A program made the translations under genes and the position numbers. This document shows, one piece after another, positions 33,158 to 42,015 of a DNA stretch of 56,225 nt. Below the pieces are notes generated by a model, which did no database searches, was not told the origin of the DNA, and saw only the letters and a list, made by a program, of their open reading frames with translations. The number at the start of each line of letters is the position of its first letter. Position 1 is the stretch's first letter. Source of the stretch: JBEKTW01 sp049515655 (GTDB lineage Bacteria; Bacteroidota; Ignavibacteria; UBA10030; SZUA-254); NCBI GenBank assembly GCA_049515655.1, contig JBEKTW010000029.1, forward strand, positions 1-56,225, given 5' to 3'.

Positions 33158-33262
33158 ATGTTCCGTGACCTGACCATATCGAGAATTGCTTCAGAGCATT
33201 CACGGAGAGCTCCCTACAAACTCTACTTCGTCTCACTCTACGAGCACCAGGAGTTCTTCTAA
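33158..33262 (+). CDS. Possible leaderless 34-codon leader ORF upstream of lat
   Basis: The frame opens at ATG 33158, 7 nt after the promoter box, so the transcript would begin at or next to its start codon, as for the HAD gene. It encodes MFRDLTISRIASEHS and continues to YEHQEFF before TAA at 33260-33262. No family is recognised. Its stop codon lies within CTTCTAA, which is repeated in the hairpin that follows. This fits a leader peptide, but chance cannot be excluded. Confidence 0.4.
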   Translation: MFRDLTISRIASEHSRRAPYKLYFVSLYEHQEFF

Positions 33263-33268
33263 GAAAAC

Positions 33269-33305
33269 AGAGATCTTCTAATTCTGTTAGAACAAATCTC
33301 TTTTT
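33269..33305 (+). terminator. Terminator-like hairpin (candidate attenuator) in the lat leader
   Basis: AGAGAT (33269-33274) and ATCTCT (33296-33301) form the outer stem; TTCTAA (33276-33281) and TTAGAA (33287-33292) the inner stem with a 5-nt loop; TTTTT ends at 33305. The inner 3' arm could instead pair with the identical TTCTAA at 33257-33262, which contains the stop codon of the small ORF. The stem is A/T-rich and of moderate strength. Confidence 0.5.
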
Positions 33306-33334
33306 CCTGGAACGAATTATCTGAAAGGTGCTTT

Positions 33335-34705
33335 ATGATCCACCCCGATTTCACATCTTCTGATGCAGGACTCTCTGCCGTCAGATCACACATTCAACCG
33401 GCGGAAATTCAGCAGCTCATTGGCAAACACATGCTTGTTGATGTGTTGGATTTCGTCGTCGACCTGGAGCGGAGCGAAGGAGCGTACATTTACGACTCCA
33501 AATCAAATCGCCGGCTCCTCGATTTCTTCACTTTTGTCGCCTCCATGCCCATCGGCTTGAATCACCCGAAGATGATGGCGCCGGAGTTTCTGGAAAAACT
33601 CGCGCTAGTCGCCGTCAACAAGCCGACGAACTCGGATGTGTATACGCTTGAGATGGCGGAATTCGTCGAAACGTTCGCCCGTGTTGCGATGCCCGGATAC
33701 CTTCCGTACGTTTTCTTTATCGAAGGCGGAGCGTTGGGCGTCGAGAACGCCTTGAAGGCGGCATTTGACTGGAAGATCAGGAAGAATTTTGCAAAGGGCC
33801 TTAAAGAAGAGCGCGGTACGCAGGTGATTCATTTCCGGCGCTGCTTCCACGGCCGTACGGGCTACACGCTTTCGCTTACGAACACTGACCCGGTGAAGGT
33901 CGACCTATTCCCGAAATTCAAATGGCCTCGCATAGACAATCCGGCGGTCCGATTCCCGCTGAATGAGGAGAACCGGAAAGCCGTCGAGAAAGCTGAACAG
34001 CTTGCTCTCAACCAGATCAAGGATGCCATCCGTCAGAACAAGGATGATATTGCATCGATCATTATCGAGCCGATCCAGGGCGAAGGCGGTGACAACCACT
34101 TCCGGAAGGAATTCCTCGTTGCGCTGCGGACCGTTGCGGATGAAAACGACATCATGTTGATTTTCGACGAAGTGCAGACCGGAGTGGGTCTGACTGGAAA
34201 GATGTGGGCGCATCAGCATTTTGTCGAGCCCGACCTCATGACTTTCGGTAAGAAAACCCAGGTCTGCGGCTTCATGTCGAGCAAACGTATCGATGAAGTA
34301 CCGGAGAATGTCTTCAAAGTGGCAAGCCGGTTAAATTCCACATGGGGTGGTAATCTCGTCGATATGGTACGGTCGCAGCGCTATCTGGAAATCATCGAAG
34401 AGGAACACCTCGTCGAGAACGCACGGGTGATGGGAGAACATCTCGTTGCACGGCTGCAGGAATTGCAGATGGAGTTCCCGAGGATGGTGAGCAACGCGCG
34501 CGGTCTGGGACTTTTCTGCTCAATCGACCTGCGCAGTCCGGGTGAACGCAACGATCTGCGCAAGAAGGCGTTTGACCGGGGTTTGGTTGTTCTGGGAAGC
34601 GGGGAACGCTCGCTCAGATTCCGTCCACCGCTCACGATCCAGAAGCACGAGATCGAGGAAGGTCTCAGCATCCTCCGGGACTCGCTCAAAGAAATGAAGG
34701 CTTGA
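33335..34705 (+). CDS. lat: L-lysine 6-transaminase
   Basis: A 456-residue class III aminotransferase moving the epsilon amino group of lysine to 2-oxoglutarate, giving 2-aminoadipate semialdehyde. It matches actinobacterial Lat proteins in FTFVASMPIGLNHPKM, FIEGGALGVENALKAAFDWK, HGRTGYTLSLTNTDP, IIEPIQGEGGDNH, IFDEVQTG and TFGKKTQVCG, where K306 or K307 binds PLP. GAAAGGTG precedes the ATG. It is preceded by a 175-nt leader with a possible attenuator and followed by a strong terminator, so it appears to be a single-gene transcript. The adjacent aldehyde dehydrogenase and the distant gcdH fit the same pathway. Confidence 0.94.
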   Translation: MIHPDFTSSDAGLSAVRSHIQPAEIQQLIGKHMLVDVLDFVVDLERSEGAYIYDSKSNRRLLDFFTFVASMPIGLNHPKMMAPEFLEKLALVAVNKPTNSDVYTLEMAEFVETFARVAMPGYLPYVFFIEGGALGVENALKAAFDWKIRKNFAKGLKEERGTQVIHFRRCFHGRTGYTLSLTNTDPVKVDLFPKFKWPRIDNPAVRFPLNEENRKAVEKAEQLALNQIKDAIRQNKDDIASIIIEPIQGEGGDNHFRKEFLVALRTVADENDIMLIFDEVQTGVGLTGKMWAHQHFVEPDLMTFGKKTQVCGFMSSKRIDEVPENVFKVASRLNSTWGGNLVDMVRSQRYLEIIEEEHLVENARVMGEHLVARLQELQMEFPRMVSNARGLGLFCSIDLRSPGERNDLRKKAFDRGLVVLGSGERSLRFRPPLTIQKHEIEEGLSILRDSLKEMKA

Positions 34706-34733
34706 ACCCTGCAAGAGATCGCCCCGAAAGGGC

Positions 34734-34771
34734 AAAAAGCCCTGGCTTCGTCAGCGAAGTCGGGGCTTTTT
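34734..34771 (+). terminator. Intrinsic terminator of lat
   Basis: AAAAAGCCC with CTTCG on the left and CGAAG with GGGGCTTTTT on the right form a long hairpin with a TCAG loop and flanking A and T runs. This is the clearest intrinsic terminator in the window; the A run also allows weak action on the other strand. Confidence 0.9.
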
Positions 34772-34779
34772 CATTGAAT

Positions 34780-34810
34780 TTGACTATAATTCTTTTTTCA
34801 CGTACCTTTT
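34780..34810 (+). promoter_or_regulatory. Promoter of the outer-membrane-like gene at 34841
   Basis: TTTG (34779-34782), 20-nt spacer, TACCTTTT (34803-34810). The leader is about 25 nt and includes AAGGGGT before the ATG. Confidence 0.65.
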
Positions 34811-34840
34811 TTCATTGATCACATTATACAAGGGGTTCCC

Positions 34841-36139
34841 ATGAAGGTTAAATTCCTGTTCATCCTGACGCTTATTCTCGCGTCGAGTGCATTCGCTCAG
34901 TTCCCCCCTTCAGCCGACAACGAAGTGAGGGGCGGGTTGGGCATGACGTGGATCGACAACCAGCCGTTTTATGCCGTTCACGTGCGGCCGGAATTCACTT
35001 TTTCCAACATCGGTCTCGGTCTCGACCTTCTGATGGAATTCGACAGCCAGGGCCACCTGCGCAAGGCAGACTTCCAGCAATTCTCGGATTACGTCAGGGT
35101 TCTCCGATATATTCGCTACAACAAGGAAACCGACCCGGTGTATGTGAAGGTGGGAGCTCTCGACTACGTGACGGTCGGCCACGGCAGTATCATCAACCAG
35201 TACAACAACAGTCCGAGCTTCGACGCCAGAAAATCGGGTCTCCAGTTCAACTTGAACTCCGACCTCGGGGGCATTCAGACGGTCTATGGAAATTTCGCTC
35301 AGAGGGGCGTGGCCGGAATCCGCGGCTTTTTTAGACCCCTCCAGCTCACATCAGCGTCCGATATCCCCATCATCAGCAATATCGAAGTCGGCGCCACGTA
35401 CGCGACAGACTTCGACAAGTACGCGAGGATTGAATCGTTCGACAGCACCGGTTCGCCGGTTACGAACGGTTCTATGAATATCGTCGGCGCCGACATCGGC
35501 CTACCGCTCGTGAAGAATAATTTCGTGAAACTTGTATTGTACGCAGACTATGTGAAGATTCTCGACTTCGGAAGCGGCGCGACCGCTGGCATCATGTTCG
35601 ACGGCGATGCCACCGACCTCCTGAAATTGGGCATCAAACTCGAGCGAAGGTTTAATGGCGACAACTACATGCCTTCCTACTTCAACTCATTCTACGAGCT
35701 TGAGCGCGTCAACACACAGGCGCTCGAGAGCAAGAGTCTCGCATTAAGGTATCTCACGAACAACAATAACGGCCTGTACGGTCAACTGCTTATTCGCCTG
35801 GTCAACACCTTCGACATCGTCGGAAGCTTCGAGAAACTGGACACGGATTCCAGCGGCATCCTGCACGTTTTCACGAACATCGCCCCCAAAGACGCATCGT
35901 TTATCGCAAGGGCCGGCTACGACAAGGTCAACATCGCGGACTTTTCCGACCTCGTGACAACGGACAACCGGTCGCTATTGTTCGCGGAGATTGGATACAA
36001 ACCGATCGACTATATCATTGTCTCCACGGTGTACATGTGGACGTTCGCTCCAGTGTACGATGACAACAAAAATGTCACCGGTTACGAAACCCAGAAAAAG
36101 ATCGAGCCAAGAATTACTTTTGTGGTTCCCATCAAGTAA
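34841..36139 (+). CDS. Putative outer-membrane beta-barrel protein, unknown function
   Basis: A 432-residue protein with a clear Sec signal peptide (MKVKFLFILTLILASSAFAQ). The mature part alternates short amphipathic strands (IGLGLDLLMEF, YVKVGALDYVTVG, FVKLVLYADYVKIL, TFVVPIK at the very end), as expected for a barrel. No known porin motif was recognised. It is a single-gene unit with its own promoter and terminators on both sides, typical of an abundant envelope protein. Confidence 0.8.
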   Translation: MKVKFLFILTLILASSAFAQFPPSADNEVRGGLGMTWIDNQPFYAVHVRPEFTFSNIGLGLDLLMEFDSQGHLRKADFQQFSDYVRVLRYIRYNKETDPVYVKVGALDYVTVGHGSIINQYNNSPSFDARKSGLQFNLNSDLGGIQTVYGNFAQRGVAGIRGFFRPLQLTSASDIPIISNIEVGATYATDFDKYARIESFDSTGSPVTNGSMNIVGADIGLPLVKNNFVKLVLYADYVKILDFGSGATAGIMFDGDATDLLKLGIKLERRFNGDNYMPSYFNSFYELERVNTQALESKSLALRYLTNNNNGLYGQLLIRLVNTFDIVGSFEKLDTDSSGILHVFTNIAPKDASFIARAGYDKVNIADFSDLVTTDNRSLLFAEIGYKPIDYIIVSTVYMWTFAPVYDDNKNVTGYETQKKIEPRITFVVPIK

Positions 36140-36166
36140 AAGCACGCACCGACTTCCTGAAACGAT

Positions 36167-36197
36167 AAACCCCGACCGATGCACGGCCGGGGTTTTT
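36167..36197 (+). terminator. Intrinsic terminator after the barrel-like gene
   Basis: AAACCCCG-A-CCG and CGG-C-CGGGGTTTTT form a stem with a small loop and five Ts, 28 nt after the stop codon. Confidence 0.9.
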
Positions 36198-36262
36198 GAT
36201 TTCAAGAACACTTGAGAAACTTCGTCTCAGGAGCGAGGTCTTTGTAACTATTGAACCAGCAG

Positions 36263-36308
36263 TCCCGCAACAGAATGCGGGATTTCTGATAAAGTGACTT
36301 CGTCACTT
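36263..36308 (-). terminator. Two hairpins at the end of the S8 protease gene
   Basis: AAGTGAC (36292-36298) pairs with GTCACTT (36302-36308) and spans the TGA stop codon of the minus-strand gene. TCCCGCA (36263-36269) pairs with TGCGGGA (36276-36282). Neither has a strong T tract on the minus strand, so termination is likely but not certain. Confidence 0.45.
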
Positions 36309-39300
36309 CATCATCAACATTTTTCTGACCTTGACAAAGGACTTGCCATCGCCACCCATACCTGCCGCTTCAAGTCGATAAAAATAGAGACCGGACGGGA
36401 CAGACATTCCCGAATTATTGGTCGCGCCCCATCCGACCGAGCTAACTCCCGCGTCCTGAATCCCGTCAACGAGTGTCCTCACCTCCTGACCGAGCACATT
36501 GTACACTCTCAAAGTCACATAACTCTGTACCGGTAGCTGGTAACCGATGACCGTCGTCGGGTTGAAGGGATTAGGATAGTTTTGTTCCAACTGAAACTCC
36601 TTAGGGGTTGTCTGCAGCACGGTGGACGATCCATTTTTCTTGAGATTCAGGATCCTTACGTGAGAATCAGTGATCGTGACATTTCCTGTACCGCTCACTT
36701 CAATATCCCACGATGGGGTATGAGCATCGCTTGCCGATTCATACGAAAGAGTATACGAACCCCCTTCCCCCTTCAAATCCCAGGAGACTTCCAGCGGAAA
36801 TCTTGCCCCTTGAATATCGATAGGAACTGAAGCATCGCCGGATCCCTTCGGCGAGACCCAGACGGCGAATCCATTTGAAAAGCGGACATCAAACGCTTCC
36901 TGCGGCGGTCTTGGGGGCAATTCCACCACGGCAACGTCCTGAGGAACCCCTTCATGGCCGCCGAAATAGAGCGTCCGGCTCTTTCCATCGCGATCTTGTA
37001 CGGTGATCATGTTCATACTCTCAAGCGACGTTACGATTGATGGAACGACGGCAGGATGGATGCGCATGCCACCCGAGCTGAGCACGAATTCACCGTTGGA
37101 ACTTGCCTTCACCCAGTACCCACGATTTGGGAACAAGGTATCGAAGGGAGTGAGGATGTTATATGTCCCATATTGTGCGTCGTACGAAAAGAACGGTTTG
37201 AGGATGCTGTCGGGGGTCTGGATAATATTCTCTACTGCGACAGGGACGGAGAGTGTGCCGATGAGATTCCATCCCTGGCGAACGTGAACGGTGTCCAGAA
37301 ATCGCTGTTCGCCATGGATCGGAATGCTGTCGAACGAGGCAAATTTCAACCAGTAGCCGATGTTGTTCACAATCGTGTCGGCGATTTTGTAACCATGGCC
37401 GTAGATAAAAGCGCTTGATTGACTTGACGGATAGATTGAACTTCTTCTTCCGTCCGTTACCCTCAGTGGGAGCGATAGGAGATTCCAGCCTGCCCGGGCG
37501 TAGTATCCAACCGTCGACGGATAGAAATTTCCGAAAGCGAATCCGGTTGAATCAAGTCCGCTTGTCATCGTCACGGTCGATGTCCCGCTTCCCGACGGAA
37601 GCGTGAGGAACCAGCCGGCGTGCGTGCTTTCGCTTACGGTATACGTGCCCGGTCCAAGATTGGCAAACACAAAATTTCCCGTCGAATCAGTAGTATCCAC
37701 TGCAGAGACCGGTCCATTGAGATGCACGTTCCAACGGGCAAGACCCACTTCTCCGCTGTCCCGGACTCCATTTCCGTTTGCGTCGTTGAACACCAGGCCG
37801 CGAATCGTTCCAAATCTGAAGACACCAAAATTCAAGCCGGTGGTATCGATTCCGCTGTGCATCACCACGGAAAAATTTCCAGCCGGCAATGTTTGCACGC
37901 GTCCCGACGCCAGACTTTCACTCACCGCAGTCGTTCCGGGACCAACTCCTGTGAATGAAAAATTTCCCGCGCTATCGGTGATCGTCGAGGCGGCGCTACC
38001 TCCGCTGAGAGAGATCTTCACTCCCGCAAGGCCATGTTCTCCGGGGTCCATCGCCCCATTCGCATTGAAATCTTCGAACACAACTCCGTGGATCGCGCCA
38101 AGCCGGAAATTTCCGAATTCCTGTCTTCCGACGCTCTTCGTCAAACTGTCGAGGGTCACTGAATCGGCGTTCGAAACATTGGACGTCAACACCCAACCGG
38201 AGGGTACATTCTCGCTGAGGACGTAATGTCCCAATGCCAACGTGTCAAAGAGGTACACGCCATGAACGTCCGTCACCGTCGATTCCGCGGAAGCGCCGCT
38301 CAATCGAAACGTGACACCCTGTACACGCGGCTCGCCCGGATCTCTTTGACCATTACCGTTGACATCTTCAAACGCCATCCCGGTGACGTGCGGTGAAGAA
38401 CCGTAGTAGTTCACAGCCGCCAGCGCATTGAGGATTCCCCAGCCAATCAGATTGTTCGGCGATCCGGCATTGCTCGCTGTCTGGCGCATCGCTTCACGCA
38501 CCTGCATCGGTGTGAGATGCGGGTTTGCGCACAATACGAGAGCGGCAACACCCGCAGATAGCGGACACGAAAATGAAGTGCCGTCCCCACTCCCATAGGA
38601 ACTATTTCCGCCGGCGGAAGCAAGATAATCACTCACTCCCATTGCCATGATATCCGGCTTGATCCGACCGTCGAACGTCGGCCCTACGGAACTGAAAGAG
38701 GCCCGGCTGCCGGAGGCATCGACCGCGCCCGCGGTGATGACGCTGTCGCCATCCGCAGGAGCCATCAGCGTGTTGTGGGAAGCATTGTAGCCGCTGTTGC
38801 CCGCGGCGTTTACGACAACGATGCCGAGGCCGACTGCGCGGTCGGCGGCACGGGTAATCAGAGTCGTATTTCCGTCCATGTTCTGCCACGTCCAGCTCGT
38901 GTACGGCGGATTGAACGTGAGATAAACGAGCGAGGTACTGGTGACATCGACGCCGATGCTGTCCGCCCATTCAATTCCCTTCGCCCAGTTGTCTTCCTCG
39001 ATGGGAGTCTCGCTCGAATCGTTCTCAGTGCGTGCAAGAATGAAATCGGCCTTGAACGCCGGACCGATCAGTTGGCCCGGTTTGTAACCGCCGATTGCGG
39101 AGAGCGTCGATGTGCCGTGCCACCCCGCGCTCGGATCGTACGGTACAACACTCGCCTTATGGTCGACAAAGTCATGCTGGGCAATAATGTTCATCGAACC
39201 GAACGCCTCGTGCGTCTGCAATCGCACTCCGTCATCGAACATGCAAATGACGACACCCTGACCATAGAATCCAAGGTCATGTACTGCCGGCACGTTGATT

Positions 39301-39854
39301 TGATTTAATTGTGTGAACGACGGTCCATAATCCAATGAGGCGGCCCCCTGAGTCCGAGGGGCTCCGAGGATTCCTTTCGCTGCGCTGAGGTTTTCCTTCG
39401 ATGCATCCCTTTTCCATCGACCGACGAGGTCAATCTCCTTGACAAACGGCATGGTGCGTATTACTTCCATTTGTCGTCGCGTAGCCACGGCACTGACCGC
39501 ATTGAACCACTTCAATTGGTGTCGTACCATGACGACATTTTGTCCGACGGCGCGCACGTACGCTTGCTCGAGCGGAAAATCCGCCGCGTCGACAAGCGAC
39601 TCCGACGGCCGGGTCTTGAGCCGTCGCTTCAACGATCGCTCCGAGACAAGCTGCCGGGCGTCGTAAGCGGCAACCTTTGCCCTGTCCCCTTTATCGGCAA
39701 AGTAGATTATGACAATCTCTTTCTCATCCGGGCGAAGGGTCTGGTACCGCTCTCCCAATTTCTTCCCCAAGGGGGCGATATGGCCGGCGGCCGCGAATGA
39801 CGAGACGACAAAAAGCATCAGTACGGTATTACTAAGTCTCATAGTTGAAAACAT
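36303..39854 (-). CDS. Secreted subtilisin-like (S8) protease with SdrD B-like repeats and type IX sorting domain
   Basis: A protein of about 1183 residues from ATG 39854 (a TTG at 39869 and an ATG at 39842 are alternatives). Order: signal peptide (VLMLFVVSSFAAAG); pro-region; S8 catalytic domain with D207/D208 (MFDDGV), H246 (GWHGTS), the oxyanion asparagine (NAAGNSG) and S427 (DGTSFSCP); three B-like repeats each with a calcium-type loop (EDVNGNGQRDPGE, EDFNANGAMDPGE, NDANGNGVRDSGE); a GWNL-containing domain; and a C-terminal sorting domain (LEQNYPNPFNPTT, YNVLGQEVRTLVDG, GLYFYRLEA). The active-site aspartate region reads DDG, a natural alternative to DTG/DSG. It should be exported by type IX secretion and degrade external protein. 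Confidence 0.93.
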   Translation of the reverse strand: MFSTMRLSNTVLMLFVVSSFAAAGHIAPLGKKLGERYQTLRPDEKEIVIIYFADKGDRAKVAAYDARQLVSERSLKRRLKTRPSESLVDAADFPLEQAYVRAVGQNVVMVRHQLKWFNAVSAVATRRQMEVIRTMPFVKEIDLVGRWKRDASKENLSAAKGILGAPRTQGAASLDYGPSFTQLNQINVPAVHDLGFYGQGVVICMFDDGVRLQTHEAFGSMNIIAQHDFVDHKASVVPYDPSAGWHGTSTLSAIGGYKPGQLIGPAFKADFILARTENDSSETPIEEDNWAKGIEWADSIGVDVTSTSLVYLTFNPPYTSWTWQNMDGNTTLITRAADRAVGLGIVVVNAAGNSGYNASHNTLMAPADGDSVITAGAVDASGSRASFSSVGPTFDGRIKPDIMAMGVSDYLASAGGNSSYGSGDGTSFSCPLSAGVAALVLCANPHLTPMQVREAMRQTASNAGSPNNLIGWGILNALAAVNYYGSSPHVTGMAFEDVNGNGQRDPGEPRVQGVTFRLSGASAESTVTDVHGVYLFDTLALGHYVLSENVPSGWVLTSNVSNADSVTLDSLTKSVGRQEFGNFRLGAIHGVVFEDFNANGAMDPGEHGLAGVKISLSGGSAASTITDSAGNFSFTGVGPGTTAVSESLASGRVQTLPAGNFSVVMHSGIDTTGLNFGVFRFGTIRGLVFNDANGNGVRDSGEVGLARWNVHLNGPVSAVDTTDSTGNFVFANLGPGTYTVSESTHAGWFLTLPSGSGTSTVTMTSGLDSTGFAFGNFYPSTVGYYARAGWNLLSLPLRVTDGRRSSIYPSSQSSAFIYGHGYKIADTIVNNIGYWLKFASFDSIPIHGEQRFLDTVHVRQGWNLIGTLSVPVAVENIIQTPDSILKPFFSYDAQYGTYNILTPFDTLFPNRGYWVKASSNGEFVLSSGGMRIHPAVVPSIVTSLESMNMITVQDRDGKSRTLYFGGHEGVPQDVAVVELPPRPPQEAFDVRFSNGFAVWVSPKGSGDASVPIDIQGARFPLEVSWDLKGEGGSYTLSYESASDAHTPSWDIEVSGTGNVTITDSHVRILNLKKNGSSTVLQTTPKEFQLEQNYPNPFNPTTVIGYQLPVQSYVTLRVYNVLGQEVRTLVDGIQDAGVSSVGWGATNNSGMSVPSGLYFYRLEAAGMGGDGKSFVKVRKMLMMK

Positions 39855-39964
39855 TGCGTTTTTTCCCAAATATGATTGCTTTGACGGGTTCCAGCTTGAT
39901 CCATGCCCCTCATGCAGCCATGTTCTCTTTAGTAATATCGGGAAATTTGGGATGAGATGGAAGT

Positions 39965-39995
39965 TTGAGACTCAAGAAAAGTTTTTGTATCTTTC
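39965..39995 (+). promoter_or_regulatory. Promoter of the 4-TM membrane protein gene
   Basis: TTTG (39964-39967), 20-nt spacer, TATCTTTC (39988-39995). It reads away from the S8 protease gene and gives a leader of about 75 nt to ATG 40077. Confidence 0.55.
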
Positions 39996-40076
39996 AAACG
40001 CCCGTTTGCAGCCTTTTGGCCTGACGACGAGGGCCATCCGTAAGATCAGTCTTTCGATTATTGGAATTAGGAACTC

Positions 40077-40556
40077 ATGGAACGACAAATCTTCCTTTTT
40101 TTCCACTTCATGGGGATGGGACTTTTCGTGACAGTCCAGACGGCCGGCCTCATCCTTGAAATGCAATACAGGAAAGCTCCCACTCTGGAAGCAAAGGCTG
40201 TGCTGCTTCGCGCGTTGAAGCCCGTAGGATTGCTCAGTCCACTTGCGGTTGTCATCACGTTGGTCACAGGCATCGGGAACATGGTTGAGCTCGGGTTGGG
40301 CGTGTTCTCTTTGGGCTGGTTGACCGCCAAGATCATCTTTTTTGCAATTGCCGTTATCAGCGGCCTGCTGTTCAGCGTCAAGGCACGAAAACGGGGAGCG
40401 TTGGTTCGAACGATGGTGAAGGGCGAAGCTCCGGCAACCGCTGATGGGCTCATAAGGGATTTTGACAGACAGGTCGGATTGTTTTACCTCGTCTCCGTGC
40501 TCCTCCTTATCGTTATCGTGGGCCTTGCCGTTTACGGAAGGACGGGAGGCCAGTAA
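40077..40556 (+). CDS. Four-helix integral membrane protein of unknown function
   Basis: A 159-residue protein with four predicted membrane segments (roughly residues 5-25, 47-70, 78-100 and 133-153). The start, MERQIFLFFHFMGMGLFV, has a histidine in the first helix and recalls DUF2269/CopD-like four-helix families, but the likeness is too slight to assign a role. Its stop lies 117 nt before the lipoprotein start. Confidence 0.75.
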   Translation: MERQIFLFFHFMGMGLFVTVQTAGLILEMQYRKAPTLEAKAVLLRALKPVGLLSPLAVVITLVTGIGNMVELGLGVFSLGWLTAKIIFFAIAVISGLLFSVKARKRGALVRTMVKGEAPATADGLIRDFDRQVGLFYLVSVLLLIVIVGLAVYGRTGGQ

Positions 40557-40673
40557 GCGATGGGAGATGCTCACGCAGCAACCGGCGAATGGGCCAACGG
40601 TACGAATGTGAAAACCCGAAATCAACATTATAGCTCAAACGTTTATTCACAACTTCATAGAGGTGATTGCATC

Positions 40674-41672
40674 ATGAAAACAGTTCTTTCGTTGTGCCTC
40701 GTTCTTTTGCTCGCCTTCATCGGGTGTTCGAAGAAGCTCGAGCAGGTGAAAGTCGGCGAGATGAACGACTACAAAGACCCGGCGTATGGTTTTAAGATCA
40801 AATATCCCAAGGAGTGGATGCAGCTTGGAACGGCGGGGAAAGCGCTTTTCACCAAGTCACAGGAAGTCGCGAACAAATTTCAGGATCCCAAGACGGGCGA
40901 AGAGGGCGCGCAAGTTGCCGCCGAAGTCGTCAAGTACGGGGGCAAAACAGCCGACAGTCTCATTCAAGCAGCGAAGGAAGACTTGAAACAGACCTGGCAG
41001 GGAATTGAGCTTCAACCCGACGTTCCGGTTACGGTTGGGGGTAAGCAAGCGACGAAAGTTCCATATTCGATCCGGTTGACTGCGAAAATAAGTATCATGG
41101 GATATGAGATCTTTGTCCCCGGGGACACGGCGCTCTACAAGCTGGATTTCGCCGGCTACGGCGAGCAATACAACGCCCATACACTTGTGTTCGACGCGAT
41201 GCAGGCGTCATTCGAACTACCGGTGGTTGTTGCGAAAAAATCCGATGTGTGGCAGCCATCAACGAATCTCGAAAAATACACTTCCGATTTCTTCACGATG
41301 CAATACCCCGACAATTTGAATTTTGTCCAGCAGAACAAGGGTGATAAGGACCTCGTCATGGAGATGCGCGCCGACCGGCAGGATTGCAGCATCCATATCG
41401 ACGTCTTTGGAGCAAAGAAGCTCACCGTTGACAAAGTGTGGGAACAAAACAAAGGCCGATACAAGGAAAAGAACAGCGGTGAATCCTCGATCGACGGGAA
41501 CAAAGCTCACTGGGTCGACTACTCCCCTTCGATAAAAGACGTCAATAGCCGTGCGTATTTCGTCGTGAAGAACGACAAAGTTATACGCATCACGCTCAAT
41601 TGGTTCGCGCCGCAGAAAGATATCTACTTCACGACATTCGAAAAATGCATTGATTCAATAAAATTCAAATAA
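40674..41672 (+). CDS. Lipoprotein with two PsbP-like domains
   Basis: A 332-residue lipoprotein. ATG 40674 gives MKTVLSLCLVLLLAFIGCSKK, a signal peptide with lipobox and acylated C18; AGAGGTGA lies upstream. The frame is open further upstream to 40560 but only with non-conserved residues. Two successive domains each open with a similar motif (YGFKIKYPKEWMQ near residue 37; DFFTMQYPDNLNF near 205) as in PsbP/Mog1-like folds. Function unknown. A YbjQ-family gene follows after 10 nt. Confidence 0.8.
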   Translation: MKTVLSLCLVLLLAFIGCSKKLEQVKVGEMNDYKDPAYGFKIKYPKEWMQLGTAGKALFTKSQEVANKFQDPKTGEEGAQVAAEVVKYGGKTADSLIQAAKEDLKQTWQGIELQPDVPVTVGGKQATKVPYSIRLTAKISIMGYEIFVPGDTALYKLDFAGYGEQYNAHTLVFDAMQASFELPVVVAKKSDVWQPSTNLEKYTSDFFTMQYPDNLNFVQQNKGDKDLVMEMRADRQDCSIHIDVFGAKKLTVDKVWEQNKGRYKEKNSGESSIDGNKAHWVDYSPSIKDVNSRAYFVVKNDKVIRITLNWFAPQKDIYFTTFEKCIDSIKFK

Positions 41673-41682
41673 TTGAAAAATC

Positions 41683-42012
41683 ATGGATCGTAATCTGGTC
41701 ACAACAACATTTACACTCGACGGGTACCGCGTTGTAAAGCAACTGGGACTCGTCCGGGGAATTACCGTTCGTTCACGTTCCATCGTCGGGAACATCGGAG
41801 CAGGTTTCCAGACTCTCTTTGGCGGACGCATTTCGCTTTACCAGGAGCTTTGCGAAAAAGCTCGTGAAGAAGCATTCGACATCATGGTACTGCACGCGCA
41901 GGAACTCGGAGCGAATGCCATTCTCGGCATGCGGTACGATGCAAACGAAGTCGCCGCCGGCGCAACCGAGGTTCTCGCGTACGGAACCGCCGTGGTCGTT
42001 GAAAAGGCGTAA
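41683..42012 (+). CDS. YbjQ/UPF0145 family protein
   Basis: A 109-residue cytoplasmic protein matching the YbjQ family in length and in the segments LGLVRGITVRSRS, CEKAREEAFDIM and ANAILGMRYDANE. Members form pentameric rings; the role is not established. It lies between the lipoprotein gene (10-nt gap) and the Rossmann-like gene (3-nt gap), so the three are probably one unit. Confidence 0.88.
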   Translation: MDRNLVTTTFTLDGYRVVKQLGLVRGITVRSRSIVGNIGAGFQTLFGGRISLYQELCEKAREEAFDIMVLHAQELGANAILGMRYDANEVAAGATEVLAYGTAVVVEKA

Positions 42013-42015
42013 TCC

